A DNA stretch of 64,000 nt from Streptomyces filipinensis. GTDB lineage: Bacteria; Actinomycetota; Actinomycetes; Streptomycetales; Streptomycetaceae. The first letter of the stretch is position 1. Every line of letters starts with the position of its first letter. Positions 47,803-57,806 of this stretch are shown one piece after another. The stretch covers positions 434,001 through 498,000 of the forward strand of contig NZ_BMTD01000004.1 of NCBI RefSeq assembly GCF_014649495.1, written 5' to 3'. The position numbers and the translations under genes are program-made. The notes under the pieces were generated by a model. The model was given only the letters and a program-made list of their open reading frames with translations. It was not told where the DNA came from and searched no databases.

Positions 47803-50082
47803 ATGGAGCGACCGCGCCTGAAAGCGCATTTCCGGACCGAGGTGGTGGACGGATCCAAGGTCTTCCTGCTCGGCGAGGGCCAGGAATTCCTGGTCCAAGG
47901 GGCCGCCGCGGTCCATGTGCTGCCGTATCTGGACGGCCGGCACACCGTGGCGGAGATCCTGCAGAAGCTGAGCGGGACGCTGTCGCTCGGTCCCGCGCTG
48001 ACCGCGCTGCGCCGCTACGAGGTGGCCGGCCACCTCGCCGAGGGCCGCCCCGACCTGCCGGACGCGGTGCTCGCCTACTGGGACGCCCAGGGCGTCGACC
48101 CGGCCCGGGTCGCCGACGCGGCGACCCGTACCGAACTGCTGGTCACCGTCGCGGGCGCGGCCGAGGCCGGGCCGGTGGTGCAGGCCCTGGGGGGAATGGG
48201 GCTGCGGGCCCGGGAGGCGTCCCACGCCGAGGCCCTCGCCGCGGGGCCGGACACGCTGACCGTGGCCCTGGTGGACGACTACCTCGACCCGCTGCTGGAG
48301 CGGCTCAACCGGGCCCGCCTCGCCGACGGACGCCCGTGGCTGCTCGCCCGCCCGACCGGCACCGCCCCCTGGCTCGGCCCGCTGCTGCGGCCGGGCAGCA
48401 CCGGCTGCTGGGACTGCATCCGCCAGCGGATCAGCGGCAACCGCCAGGTGGAGCGCTATCTCAGCGGCAAGCGCGGGGAGAGCGTCCCGTACCAGCCGGC
48501 CACCGCCGCCGTCCCGGCCGGCCCCGCGGCACTGGCCCAGCTGCTGGCCGTGGAGCTGGCGAAGCTGCTGGCCACCGGCGCCTCCGAGCGGCTCGACGGG
48601 CGCATGATCAGCCTCGACCTGCCGGCGCTCGGCACCGACGAGCACCTCCTGATCCGCCAGCCGCAGTGCCCGAGCTGCGGCGACCCGACGCTGATCAGCG
48701 AGCGCAGCCCCAAGGTGACGCTCACCGCGAGCCCCGCCCGGCACACCACCGACGGCGGCTACCGGGTGCAGGCCCCGCAGGCCACCTACGACCGGCTGAA
48801 GAAGCACATCAGCCCCCACCTCGGCGCCATCACCAAGCTCGGCGCGCACGAGGAGACCGGCAACGGCATCACCTTCAGCTTCACCGCCGGGCACAACTTC
48901 GCGATGGTCAACGACAACATGGACCTGCTGCGCCGCAACATGCGCGGCCAGAGCGGCGGCAAGGGCCGCTCCGAGATCCAGGCCAAGGTCAGCGCCGTCT
49001 GCGAGGCCATCGAACGCTACTCGGCGGTCTGGCGGGGCGAGGAGCGCGTGGTCCACGCCGCCTACCAGGACCTGGACCCGGCCGTCGCGCTGCACATGGA
49101 CGAGCTGCTGCTCTTCTCCGCCGAGCAGTTCGAGCACCGGCAGGAGTGGAACGCCAACCCCCTGCACCGGCTGCACCTGGTGCCCGACCCGTTCCGCACC
49201 GAGCTCGACCTGGACTGGTCCACCGCCTGGTCGCTCACCCACGAGACGGAGCGCCTGGTCCCGGCCGGCTACGCCTGGTACGGGCACCCGGACATGGCCC
49301 GGCACTTCTACTGCGTCAGCGACTCCAACGGCTGCGCCAGCGGCAACACCGTCGAGGAGGCGGTGCTGCAGGGCTTCTGCGAGGTCGTGGAACGCGACGC
49401 GGTGGCCCTGTGGTGGTACAACCGGCTGCCCCGGCCGGCCTTCGACCTGGACTCGCTGAACGACCCGTACGTCGCCCAGATGCGCGCCTTCTACGCCTCC
49501 ATGGACCGCGAGCTGTGGGTCCTGGACATCACGTCCGACCTGGGCGTGCCCACCTTCGCGGCGATCTCGCGGCGGGACCACGAGGTCGAGGACGTGATGG
49601 TCGGCTTCGGGGCCCACCCCGACCCGAGGATCGCCGCGATCCGGGCCTTGACCGAGGTCAACCAGTTCCTGCCGTTCGTCGACCGCAGGGACGAGCACGG
49701 AGCGACGGTCTACCGGACCGACGACCTGGAGACGCTGGCCTGGTGCCGCGAGACGAAGGTGGCCGAGGAGCCCTGGCTGCTGCCCGACCCCTCGGTCCGG
49801 GCGTCCACCGTCACCGACTTCGCCCCGATGGTCGGCCACGACCTCGCGGGGCACGTCGCGGACTGCGTGGCCCGCGCCCGTGCCTGCGGGATCGAGGTCA
49901 TCGTGCTGGACCAGAGCCGCCCCGACCTCGACCTCAGCGTGGTCAAGGTGATCGCCCCCGGCATGCGGCACTTCTGGCGCCGTACCGGACCCGGCCGGCT
50001 CTACGACGTCCCGGTCCGCCAGCGCTGGCTGGACGCGCCGCGGACCGAGGCGGAGCTCAACCCCAAGAACGTCTTCTTCTAG
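47803..50082 (+). CDS. TOMM cyclodehydratase: leader-binding E1-like domain fused to YcaO
   Basis: The 759-residue protein installs azoline rings on Cys/Ser/Thr of a precursor. Its N-terminus resembles a RiPP recognition element (FRTEVVDGSKVFLLGEGQ). An E1-like region with two zinc-type pairs, GCWDC and CPSCG, follows. The YcaO half has the ATP-binding motifs SAVCEAIERYS, QGFCEVVERDA and TEVNQF. The C-terminus is NPKNVFF, not the common PxPxP. ATG at 47803 follows GGGGGGAT. It starts the export/biosynthesis operon. Confidence 0.93.
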   Translation: MERPRLKAHFRTEVVDGSKVFLLGEGQEFLVQGAAAVHVLPYLDGRHTVAEILQKLSGTLSLGPALTALRRYEVAGHLAEGRPDLPDAVLAYWDAQGVDPARVADAATRTELLVTVAGAAEAGPVVQALGGMGLRAREASHAEALAAGPDTLTVALVDDYLDPLLERLNRARLADGRPWLLARPTGTAPWLGPLLRPGSTGCWDCIRQRISGNRQVERYLSGKRGESVPYQPATAAVPAGPAALAQLLAVELAKLLATGASERLDGRMISLDLPALGTDEHLLIRQPQCPSCGDPTLISERSPKVTLTASPARHTTDGGYRVQAPQATYDRLKKHISPHLGAITKLGAHEETGNGITFSFTAGHNFAMVNDNMDLLRRNMRGQSGGKGRSEIQAKVSAVCEAIERYSAVWRGEERVVHAAYQDLDPAVALHMDELLLFSAEQFEHRQEWNANPLHRLHLVPDPFRTELDLDWSTAWSLTHETERLVPAGYAWYGHPDMARHFYCVSDSNGCASGNTVEEAVLQGFCEVVERDAVALWWYNRLPRPAFDLDSLNDPYVAQMRAFYASMDRELWVLDITSDLGVPTFAAISRRDHEVEDVMVGFGAHPDPRIAAIRALTEVNQFLPFVDRRDEHGATVYRTDDLETLAWCRETKVAEEPWLLPDPSVRASTVTDFAPMVGHDLAGHVADCVARARACGIEVIVLDQSRPDLDLSVVKVIAPGMRHFWRRTGPGRLYDVPVRQRWLDAPRTEAELNPKNVFF

Positions 50083-50102
50083 AGCCCGCTGGAGGGGAAC
50101 CG

Positions 50103-51644
50103 ATGACGACGACCTCACAGCGACCCGCGCCGGACCGGACGGACACCACGCCCGGCGCGGCACGGTGGTGGCTGAGGCTGCGCAGGGACGCGGCTCCCGC
50201 ACCGGCCCGTCCCGGCGGCGCGCTGCGGATCGCGGCGCCGTTCGGCACGCTCGACCTGGGGGAGCCGCCCTCGGGGATCCGCGCGGCGCTGACCGCGCTG
50301 GCCGGCGGCGAGCGGCCCGAGGAGGAACTGGCCGCGGCCGTCGCCGAGCGCGACGGCGAGGCCGGACTGCTGCGCTGGCATCTGACGGTCCGCAAGCTGG
50401 ACGGTCACGGCCTGCTGGAGCACGCGCTGCACGAGGAGCACCGGGAACACCAGGACGGCGCCGGGCACCAGCCCGGCCGGCCGCTGGCGCGGCTGCGCGT
50501 GGTCGGCCGCGGCGCGGGCGCGCCGGGACCGGCGCCCGACCCCGCGGCGCGGCTGCGGCTGTCCCGCTTCGTCACCGCCACGCCGCAGGACGGCGTGCTG
50601 GTGCTGCGGGCGCCCGGCAGCCCGCTCGCGGTCGAGCTCGGGCCGGCCGGAGCGGTACTGCTCGCGGCACTGACGGACTGGACCACCCCGGCCCAGCTCG
50701 CCCACCGGGACGGGGGACTGCCGCTCGACACGATGCGGCAGGCGCTGCGCCTGTTCACCGCGGCCCGGCTGCTGGACCAGGACGGTCCGGACCGCGAGCA
50801 CCCGGAGGAGCGCCGTACGGCCCAGTGGTCCGCCGCCGACCTGGCCTTCCACGCCTACACCCGGCTGCCGGGCACGCAGGCGGCGTCCGGCGGCACCTAT
50901 CCGGGCGCGGCCAGGTTCGCTCCCGAGCCCGCCTCGCCGCCGCCGTTCACCGGCGAGCGGATCGCCCTGCCGGTACCGGACCTGGAGCAGGTGGCGCGAC
51001 GCGAGCGGCCCTTCGCCGAGATCCTGGAGGACCGCTGCTCGATCCGCGACCACGACGAGCGGCCGCTGACCCTGGAGCAGCTCGCCGAGCTGCTCTACCG
51101 CACGATGCGGCAGCGCGGCACCTTCGTCGGAAGCGACGGCCAGGAACTGGCCGACCGGCCGCTGCCCAGCGGTGGCGCGGTGCACGAACTGGAGGTCTAC
51201 CCGCTGGTCAGCTCCTGCGCCGGGCTGGCGCCGGGCCTGTGGCACTACGCGTCCGACCGGCACGAGCTGGAGCTGGTCGCCGAGCCCGGGCCGGCCACGG
51301 CGGCGCTGCTGACAGCGGCCAGGGAGACCTCGCTGATGACCGAGGACCCGCAGGTGCTGCTGCTGATCACGGCCCGCTTCGGCCGGGTGATGTGGAAGTA
51401 CGAGGCGGTCGCCTACCCGCTGATCCTCAAGCACGTCGGCGTGCTCTACCAGAGCCTCTACCTGGTCGGCACCGCGATGGGGCTCGCCACCTGCGGGCTG
51501 GGCGGCGGGGACGCCCAGGACTTCGCCGCCGCCAGCGGACTGGACTGGCTGACCGAGGGGACGGTCGGCGAGTTCGTGGTGGGCAGCCGCCCCCTGACAC
51601 CACGTCAGGACATCGGCGTGCCCCGAGGAGAGAACCGGAGATGA
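50103..51644 (+). CDS. SagB-type FMN-dependent dehydrogenase
   Basis: The 513-residue protein has a C-terminal nitroreductase-fold domain (RCSIRDHDERPLTLEQLAELLY, PSGGAVHELEVYPLV, AMGLATCGLGGG). The Lys-Tyr pair of SagB/BcerB-type enzymes sits in MWKYEAVAYP. It oxidises azolines to aromatic azoles, using FMN and oxygen. The N-terminal 270 residues are a divergent, winged-helix-like region found in some TOMM dehydrogenases. It lies 20 bp from the YcaO gene. Confidence 0.9.
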   Translation: MTTTSQRPAPDRTDTTPGAARWWLRLRRDAAPAPARPGGALRIAAPFGTLDLGEPPSGIRAALTALAGGERPEEELAAAVAERDGEAGLLRWHLTVRKLDGHGLLEHALHEEHREHQDGAGHQPGRPLARLRVVGRGAGAPGPAPDPAARLRLSRFVTATPQDGVLVLRAPGSPLAVELGPAGAVLLAALTDWTTPAQLAHRDGGLPLDTMRQALRLFTAARLLDQDGPDREHPEERRTAQWSAADLAFHAYTRLPGTQAASGGTYPGAARFAPEPASPPPFTGERIALPVPDLEQVARRERPFAEILEDRCSIRDHDERPLTLEQLAELLYRTMRQRGTFVGSDGQELADRPLPSGGAVHELEVYPLVSSCAGLAPGLWHYASDRHELELVAEPGPATAALLTAARETSLMTEDPQVLLLITARFGRVMWKYEAVAYPLILKHVGVLYQSLYLVGTAMGLATCGLGGGDAQDFAAASGLDWLTEGTVGEFVVGSRPLTPRQDIGVPRGENRR

Positions 51645-51677
51645 GACGCCGATGAGGCGCGAGGGGGGAGAACAGCG

Positions 51678-52514
51678 GTGAAGTTCCGCTTCAAGGCGCT
51701 GCAGCGCATGCGGGAGCCGGACGAGCTGGACACGCCGACGCTGCTGGCCGCGCCGCGCGGCTGGATCGCGCTCTTCGTGGTCATGATCACCATGACCGGG
51801 GCCCTGCTCTGGGTCTTCGCCGGGCGGCTCCCGATCAGCGTCGACGCCCCCGGGCTGCTCACCAGACCCGGCGGGACCGGGCTGGTCCAGAGCCCCTACG
51901 CGGGCGTGGTCCAGGAGGTGCTGGCCAGGCCCGCGGACACGGTCGCCCAGGGCCAGCCGCTGGCCCGGGTCAAGGACGCCGCGGGCCGGGCCAGGGTGGT
52001 CAGCAGCCCGTTCGCCGGGCAGGTCGTCGGCCTCCCGGTGGACAAGGGGCAGGTGGTCCGGCCCGGCACGACGGTGGCGTCCGTCGAACGCACCGACGGC
52101 GACACGGCCACCGGCGGCGGATCCGGCCCCGACGCCATGGTGGCGATGGTCTTCGTGCCCTCCTCCCGCGCGGCGGGGCTGGCGCCCGGCGAGTCGGTCG
52201 ACCTGTCCGTGTCCACCGCCCCGGCCGGGACGTTCGGTCTGCTGCGCGGCCGGATCGAGTCGGTCAGCCCCTACGCGCTGACCCGTGAGGCGGTCGCCGG
52301 ACTGGTCGGCGGCGACCTCGCGGCCCACGCCTACGCGGGCAGTTCCCCACCGCACCTGGTGGTGGTGCGCCTGCTGCGCGCCGAGGGCACACCGACGGGC
52401 TTCGCCTGGACCTCGGCGAGCGGACCGCCCGGCCGGCTGAGCACCCAGGTGTCGGTCACCGCGACCATCAACCTGGGCCACCAGACACCCTTCGACCTCT
52501 TCCTCGGCCGCTGA
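51678..52514 (+). CDS. HlyD-like NHLM export accessory protein
   Basis: The 278-residue protein has one membrane anchor (about 28-48, FVVMITMTGALLWVFA). Two biotinyl-lipoyl-like beta segments surround a short hairpin (VQSPYAGVVQEVLARPADTV and SSPFAGQVVGLPVDKGQVV). It links the ABC proteins to the exterior in the manner of membrane fusion proteins. RBS GAGGGGGGAGA precedes the start. Confidence 0.88.
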   Translation: MKFRFKALQRMREPDELDTPTLLAAPRGWIALFVVMITMTGALLWVFAGRLPISVDAPGLLTRPGGTGLVQSPYAGVVQEVLARPADTVAQGQPLARVKDAAGRARVVSSPFAGQVVGLPVDKGQVVRPGTTVASVERTDGDTATGGGSGPDAMVAMVFVPSSRAAGLAPGESVDLSVSTAPAGTFGLLRGRIESVSPYALTREAVAGLVGGDLAAHAYAGSSPPHLVVVRLLRAEGTPTGFAWTSASGPPGRLSTQVSVTATINLGHQTPFDLFLGR

Positions 52515-52527
52515 AGGGGGCACCAGC

Positions 52528-54813
52528 ATGACGGACACCCTTGCCCGGAACGGTACGGCGCAGCCGACCCCGGAGAAGAACGGGCCGGCCGCCGCGCCGT
52601 CCGGTCGCCGCCGGCGCCGGCGGCGCGGACCGGCACAGCGCGGCTGGCGCCACTCCGTGCCGACGGTGCTGCAGATGGAGTCGGTGGAGTGCGGCGCCGC
52701 GAGCCTCGCCATGATCCTCGGCCACTACGGCCGCCATGTGCCGCTGGAGGACCTGCGCAGCGCCTGCGGGGTCTCCCGTGACGGAGCCCGCGCCTCCAGC
52801 GTGCTGCAGGCCGCCCGCAGCTACGGCCTGGTGGCCCGCGGCTACCAGACCGAGGCGGACCAGCTCAAGGACCTGACCGGACCGGTCATCATCTTCTGGG
52901 CCTTCCAGCACTTCATGGTCGTCGAGGGCGTACGCAGCCGGTACGGCCGTACCGTCGTCGCCGTCAACGACCCCGCCAGCGGCCCCCGGCTGATGGACTG
53001 GGAGGAGTTCGACTCCGGGTTCACCGGCATCGTCCTGTCCTTCGAACCCGGCCCCGACTTCCGCCCCGGCGGCAGCAGGCCGGGCATCGGCCGGGCCCTG
53101 CTGGAGCGGCGGCTGCCCAGCGGCCGTGCCATGCCCCTGGTGCTGATGGCCAGTGTGCTGCTGGTGCTTCCCGGCATCGCCGCGCCCGCGTTCACCCGCG
53201 TCTACATCGACCAGGTGCTCTCCGGGAACAGCCCCGGCTACCTGGTGCCCCTGCTGGTGGCGATGGCCTTCACCGCGCTGGCGGTCTTCGTCCTCACCTC
53301 GGTCCAGCGGCACTACCTGCTGCGGCTGGAGATCCGGATGGGGCTGGTCAGCTCCGCCCGCTTCTTCCGCCATCTGCTGCGCCTGCCGGTCGACTTCTAT
53401 CTGCAGCGCCGCCCGGCGGAGGTCGCCAAACGCGTCTCCGGCAACGACACGGTCGCCGAGATCCTCTCCCGGGACTTCGTGCTGACCGTGGTGAACCTGG
53501 TCCTGGTGCTGTTCTACGCGGTGCTGCTGATCCGCGACGACGTGCTGCTCGGGGTCATCGGGGTCGGCATGGCGTTCCTCAACGTCGTCGTGCTGCACGC
53601 GGTCTCCCGCTCCCGCACCGACGCGGTCGCGGCGCTGCGCACCGACCGCGGCAACCTCACCGCCACCACCTTCACCACGCTGAGCCTGATCGAGACGGTC
53701 AAGGCGACCGGTGCCGAACCGGATGCCTTCAGCCGCTGGGCCGGATTCATGGCCAAGGTCGTCACCGTCAAGCAGAAGCTGGGCGTGCCGACGGCGGTGC
53801 TCACCGTCATCCCGCCGATGCTGGCCGGCCTCAACAGCGGGCTGATCCTGCTCGTCGGCGGCGGACGCGTGGTGGACGGCGCGATGAGCGTGGGCCTGCT
53901 GGTCTCCTTCCAGACCCTGCTGGTGGCGCTCAGCCGCCCGGTCACCCAGCTCACCAACCTGGGCGGCCGGCTCCAGGACATCACCGCGGACGTCAAGCGC
54001 CTCTACGACGTGGAGCGCTATCCGGTCGCCGACTGCTTCTCCCGCCCCGACCCGCCGGCCCAGCCCCGGCTCGACGGGCGGCTCGACTTCGAGCAGGTCC
54101 GCTTCGGCTACAGCCCGCTGGGCGAACCCGTCATCAAGGACCTGACCCTCACCGTGGCACCCGGCAGCCGGGTGGCCGTGGTCGGCGGCTCCGGCAGCGG
54201 CAAGTCCACCCTGGGGCGGCTGCTGACCGGCCTGTACACCCCCTGGTCGGGCCGGATCCTGCTGGACGGCAAGCCGCGCGAGGAGATCTCCCGGACCGTA
54301 CTGGCCTCCTCACTCGCCTACGTCGACCAGGAGATCTCCCTGTTCGAGGGCACCGTCAGGGACAACCTGACGCTCTGGAACGACGACGTGACGGACGAGG
54401 AGGTCTCCGCGGCGCTGAACGACGCCGCGGTCTTCGAGACCGTGATGACCCGGCCGGGCGGTATCCACAGCCTGGTGCAGGAGGGCGGGCGCAACTTCAG
54501 CGGCGGCCAGCGGCAACGGCTGGAGCTGGCCCGCGCGCTGGCCGCCCAGCCCACCCTGCTGGTGCTGGACGAGGCGACCAGCGCACTGGACCCGGAGACC
54601 GAGCGCGTGATCATGGACAATCTGCGCCGCCGCGGCTGCGCCTGCCTGATCATCGCGCACCGGCTCTCCACCGTCCGTGACGCCGACGAGATCATCGTGC
54701 TGCACCAGGGCGAGATCGCCGAACGCGGCACCCACGACGAACTGCTGGCCATGGGCGGCCGCTACGCCGCGCTGATCGAATCGGCCCGGCGCGAGGAGGA
54801 GGACGAACTGTGA
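52528..54813 (+). CDS. C39 peptidase-ABC exporter (NHLM type)
   Basis: The 761-residue protein has an N-terminal C39 peptidase domain with catalytic Cys55 in QMESVECGAAS, His128 in FQHFMVVEG and Asp148 in NDPASG. Six membrane helices span about 200-450. The ATPase domain has GGSGSGKST, FSGGQRQRLELARAL and LLVLDEATSALD. It should cut a double-glycine-type leader and export the peptide. The Arg-rich stretch at 27-33 is unusual. It overlaps the next gene by four bases. Confidence 0.95.
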   Translation: MTDTLARNGTAQPTPEKNGPAAAPSGRRRRRRRGPAQRGWRHSVPTVLQMESVECGAASLAMILGHYGRHVPLEDLRSACGVSRDGARASSVLQAARSYGLVARGYQTEADQLKDLTGPVIIFWAFQHFMVVEGVRSRYGRTVVAVNDPASGPRLMDWEEFDSGFTGIVLSFEPGPDFRPGGSRPGIGRALLERRLPSGRAMPLVLMASVLLVLPGIAAPAFTRVYIDQVLSGNSPGYLVPLLVAMAFTALAVFVLTSVQRHYLLRLEIRMGLVSSARFFRHLLRLPVDFYLQRRPAEVAKRVSGNDTVAEILSRDFVLTVVNLVLVLFYAVLLIRDDVLLGVIGVGMAFLNVVVLHAVSRSRTDAVAALRTDRGNLTATTFTTLSLIETVKATGAEPDAFSRWAGFMAKVVTVKQKLGVPTAVLTVIPPMLAGLNSGLILLVGGGRVVDGAMSVGLLVSFQTLLVALSRPVTQLTNLGGRLQDITADVKRLYDVERYPVADCFSRPDPPAQPRLDGRLDFEQVRFGYSPLGEPVIKDLTLTVAPGSRVAVVGGSGSGKSTLGRLLTGLYTPWSGRILLDGKPREEISRTVLASSLAYVDQEISLFEGTVRDNLTLWNDDVTDEEVSAALNDAAVFETVMTRPGGIHSLVQEGGRNFSGGQRQRLELARALAAQPTLLVLDEATSALDPETERVIMDNLRRRGCACLIIAHRLSTVRDADEIIVLHQGEIAERGTHDELLAMGGRYAALIESARREEEDEL

Positions 54814-57791
54814 GCACTCCCGTGACCGAGACCGCCTCGGCGCTGCACCCCTTCTTCACCGACGCCGCCACGCCCCGCACCGACCGGCACCTGGTCCTGG
54901 ACGACCCCCGTCGGGTGCTGCTCGTCGAGCAGGGCGCCGTGGACCTCTTCGCGGTCCGGCTGGAGGCGGGCACGCCGGTCGGCAGATGGACCTTCCTCTA
55001 CCGGATCGACGCGGGCACCCTGCTGCCGGGCTCCCCCACCGGCCCCCGGCACGGCATCGTGGCGCGTCCGGTCCAGGGTGCCCGGGTCGCCCTGCTGCCC
55101 ACCGGGCACCTGGAGAGCCTCTCCGGCGACTGCGACTGCGACTGCGACTGCGACGGCGACGGCGACGGCGGCAGCGGCAGCGAGGCGGACCGCGGCCTGG
55201 GCCCCCAGACCCGGCAGGAAGTGGTCGAGCAGTGCGTCGTGGGGCTGGAGCGTGGCATCCGCGCCCTGGCCGGATCACTGCGCGACGGTCTGCCGCCGCG
55301 CGAGTTCCTCCCGCTGAACCCCGACGGCACCACCGAACTGGCGAAGAACCAGGCGCTGCGCTCGGTCGACGGGGTGCGCTGGGTGCGGATCGAGTCGGGT
55401 GCCGTAGAGATGCCGGACGGGATCGCCGGCGAGCTGACCGCGGGCGAGCAGCTGTTCCTGACCGACCACGACTGGCTGGTGGCCCGTGGCCCGGCCCGGG
55501 TCAGCGCCTGTTCGCCGCGCGAGCTGCTGGCGCAGGGCCGGCTCTGGGAGCAGCTCACCCGGCACAGCGGGCGGCTGCTGTTCACCGTGGACCGCCGCGT
55601 GGAACGCCAGCGCGCCCAGGAGCAGCGGCTGTTCACGGCGCGCAGCGAACGCGACGCGGGCACCCTGGAGGAGTCCGCGCGCGGCTTCGACACCGTACTG
55701 CGCGACACCGCCTCCCGGGTCCGGATCGCCGACGCCGCGGCCGACCCGCCGGCCCTGGCCGCCGCCCGGCTGGTCGCCTCCCAGCTCGGCTTCACCGTCA
55801 AGGCTCCGGTCGCCGGGTCCGGCCACGACCGGCACCTCGACCAGCTCCAGGCGATCGCGCTGGTCTCCGGGGTGCGCACCAGGACGATCCGGCTGGAGGG
55901 CCGCTGGTGGCGGGGCGACCTCGGCCCGATGGTCGGCTACCGCCAGGGCGGCGACGCGGTGGCGCTGCTGCCGGTCGGCGGCCGCTATGTGCTGGCCGAG
56001 GCCGGGACGGTGACCCCGCTCGACGCGAAGGTGGCGGCCGGGCTGGAGAACCGGGCCACGGTCCTGTACCGGCCGCTGCCGAGCACCGTCCGCAGCGTCG
56101 CCGGGCTGCTCCGCTTCGGAGTGCGCAACAACCGGCGCGATCTGTGCATGTTCGCCGGCATGGGCGCCCTGGTCGCGCTGATCGGCCTGCTGGTCCCGGT
56201 GATGACCGGAAAGATCCTCGGCACCTTCGTGGAGCACGCCCAGCGGAACCTGATCGTCGAGGGCTCGCTGGTGGTGATCGGTTCCGCCCTCGCGGTGGCC
56301 GCGCTCTCGGTGGTGCAGAACATCGCCGTGCTCAGGATCGAGAGCCGCTCGTCGGCGGCCATGCAGGTCGGTGTCTGGACCAGGCTGCTGTCGCTGCCCG
56401 CCTCCTTCTTCTCCGGCTGGTCCACCGGTGAGCTCGGCACCACGGTGCTCGGCGTCAGCGCCGCCCAGGAGACGCTCTCCGGCATGATGACCACGGCTAC
56501 CCTGGGCCTGCTCACGGGGCTGGCCAACCTGGTCCTGGTCTACTTCTACGACCTGCGGCTCGCCCTCCTGGCCACCGCGCTGGTGCTGTTCGGCGGGATC
56601 TTCGCGGCCGTCGCCGGACGGTTCGAGGTCCGCTGGCAGCGCCGTCTGTACGCACACGAACAGGCCATGTCCTCCCGGGTCTTCCAGCTGCTCACGGCGG
56701 TACCCAAGCTGCGGGTGACCGCGGTCGAGGACCGGGTCTTCGGGTCCTGGGCCGGACACGTCGCCCGGGGCCGCAGCCTGGCCGCGTCCTCGCGGCGCGT
56801 GCAGAACCTGGTCACCACCTTCAACGCCGGCTTCCCGCTGGTCTGTTCGACCATCGTCTTCGCCGTGGTCGGCGGACCGCTGCGCGGGCAGGTGTCGATC
56901 CCGGTCTTCCTGTCCTTCTTCACCGCCTTCAACCTGCTGATCGCCTCCAGCCTGCAGTTCACCTCGGCCGCCGTCACCGCGATGGGGGTGGTGCCGATGC
57001 TGGAGCGGCTGCGGCCGATCCTCCAGGAGGCACCGGAGACCGACGAGACCAAGGCCGAACCGGGGGACCTCTCGGGCCGGGTGGCGCTCAGCCACGTCTC
57101 GTTCCGCTACGGCCACGACGGGCCGCTGGTGCTGCAGGACGTCACCCTCCAGGTGGAGCCGGGCGAGTTCGTGGCGCTGGTCGGGCCGTCGGGCAGTGGC
57201 AAGTCGACGGTACTGCGGCTGCTGCTCGGATTCGAGCGCCCCGAGTCGGGAACCGTGCTGTACGACGGCCAGGACCTGGCCGAACTGGAGCTGTCCGCGG
57301 TGCGCCGGCAGTGCGGGGTGGTGCTGCAGCACGGTGCGCTGCTGGCCGGCGACATCAAGGCCAACATCGTCGGAAGCACCCAGCACACCGTGGACGACGC
57401 GTGGGCGGCGGCCGAGATGGCCGGGATCTCCGAGGACATCGCGGCCATGCCGATGGGCATGAACACCGTGCTCTCCGAGGGCACGAGCACCCTCTCCGGC
57501 GGTCAGCGGCAGCGCCTGATGATCGCCCGGGCGCTGGTCTCCCGCCCCCGCATCGTCTTCTTCGACGAGGCCACCAGCGCCCTGGACAACCCGACCCAGC
57601 GACTGGTGACGGAGAGCACCCGCCGGCTCAAGGCGACCCGGATCGTCATCGCCCACCGGCTGTCCACCGTCGCGGAGGCGGACCGGATCGTCGTACTGGA
57701 CCAGGGGCGGGTCGTGCAGCAGGGCACGTACGAGGAGCTGCTGACCGACACCGAGGGGCTCTTCGCCCGACTGGCCAGCCGTCAGATGTGA
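54810..57791 (+). CDS. NHLM-type ABC protein with N-terminal extension
   Basis: This 993-residue protein has a long N-terminal half lacking the C39 peptidase. A membrane region (about 430-690) and an ATPase domain follow, with GPSGSGKSTVL, LSGGQRQRLMIARAL and VFFDEATSALD. The N-terminal portion resembles cyclic-nucleotide-binding-like or regulatory domains of such pairs. Residues 107-121 are an Asp/Cys repeat (DCDCDCDCDGDGDGG). It probably forms a heterodimer with the C39 exporter. The GTG start at 54810 overlaps the upstream stop. Confidence 0.9.
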   Translation: MSTPVTETASALHPFFTDAATPRTDRHLVLDDPRRVLLVEQGAVDLFAVRLEAGTPVGRWTFLYRIDAGTLLPGSPTGPRHGIVARPVQGARVALLPTGHLESLSGDCDCDCDCDGDGDGGSGSEADRGLGPQTRQEVVEQCVVGLERGIRALAGSLRDGLPPREFLPLNPDGTTELAKNQALRSVDGVRWVRIESGAVEMPDGIAGELTAGEQLFLTDHDWLVARGPARVSACSPRELLAQGRLWEQLTRHSGRLLFTVDRRVERQRAQEQRLFTARSERDAGTLEESARGFDTVLRDTASRVRIADAAADPPALAAARLVASQLGFTVKAPVAGSGHDRHLDQLQAIALVSGVRTRTIRLEGRWWRGDLGPMVGYRQGGDAVALLPVGGRYVLAEAGTVTPLDAKVAAGLENRATVLYRPLPSTVRSVAGLLRFGVRNNRRDLCMFAGMGALVALIGLLVPVMTGKILGTFVEHAQRNLIVEGSLVVIGSALAVAALSVVQNIAVLRIESRSSAAMQVGVWTRLLSLPASFFSGWSTGELGTTVLGVSAAQETLSGMMTTATLGLLTGLANLVLVYFYDLRLALLATALVLFGGIFAAVAGRFEVRWQRRLYAHEQAMSSRVFQLLTAVPKLRVTAVEDRVFGSWAGHVARGRSLAASSRRVQNLVTTFNAGFPLVCSTIVFAVVGGPLRGQVSIPVFLSFFTAFNLLIASSLQFTSAAVTAMGVVPMLERLRPILQEAPETDETKAEPGDLSGRVALSHVSFRYGHDGPLVLQDVTLQVEPGEFVALVGPSGSGKSTVLRLLLGFERPESGTVLYDGQDLAELELSAVRRQCGVVLQHGALLAGDIKANIVGSTQHTVDDAWAAAEMAGISEDIAAMPMGMNTVLSEGTSTLSGGQRQRLMIARALVSRPRIVFFDEATSALDNPTQRLVTESTRRLKATRIVIAHRLSTVAEADRIVVLDQGRVVQQGTYEELLTDTEGLFARLASRQM
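55128..55172 (+). repeat. In-gene GACTGC/GACGGC microsatellite
   Basis: Four GACTGC units pass into three GACGGC units. They encode alternating Asp-Cys then Asp-Gly. Slippage would add or remove whole codon pairs and keep the frame. Confidence 0.85.
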
Positions 57792-57806
57792 GGTAAGGGA
57801 GGGCCC

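Noticed and set aside
47591..47821. Tyr-rich frame in the regulator/YcaO intergenic region as precursor
   Set aside because: It overlaps the YcaO start, lacks a double-glycine site and its Tyr content comes from the TACGTA-type operator repeats.
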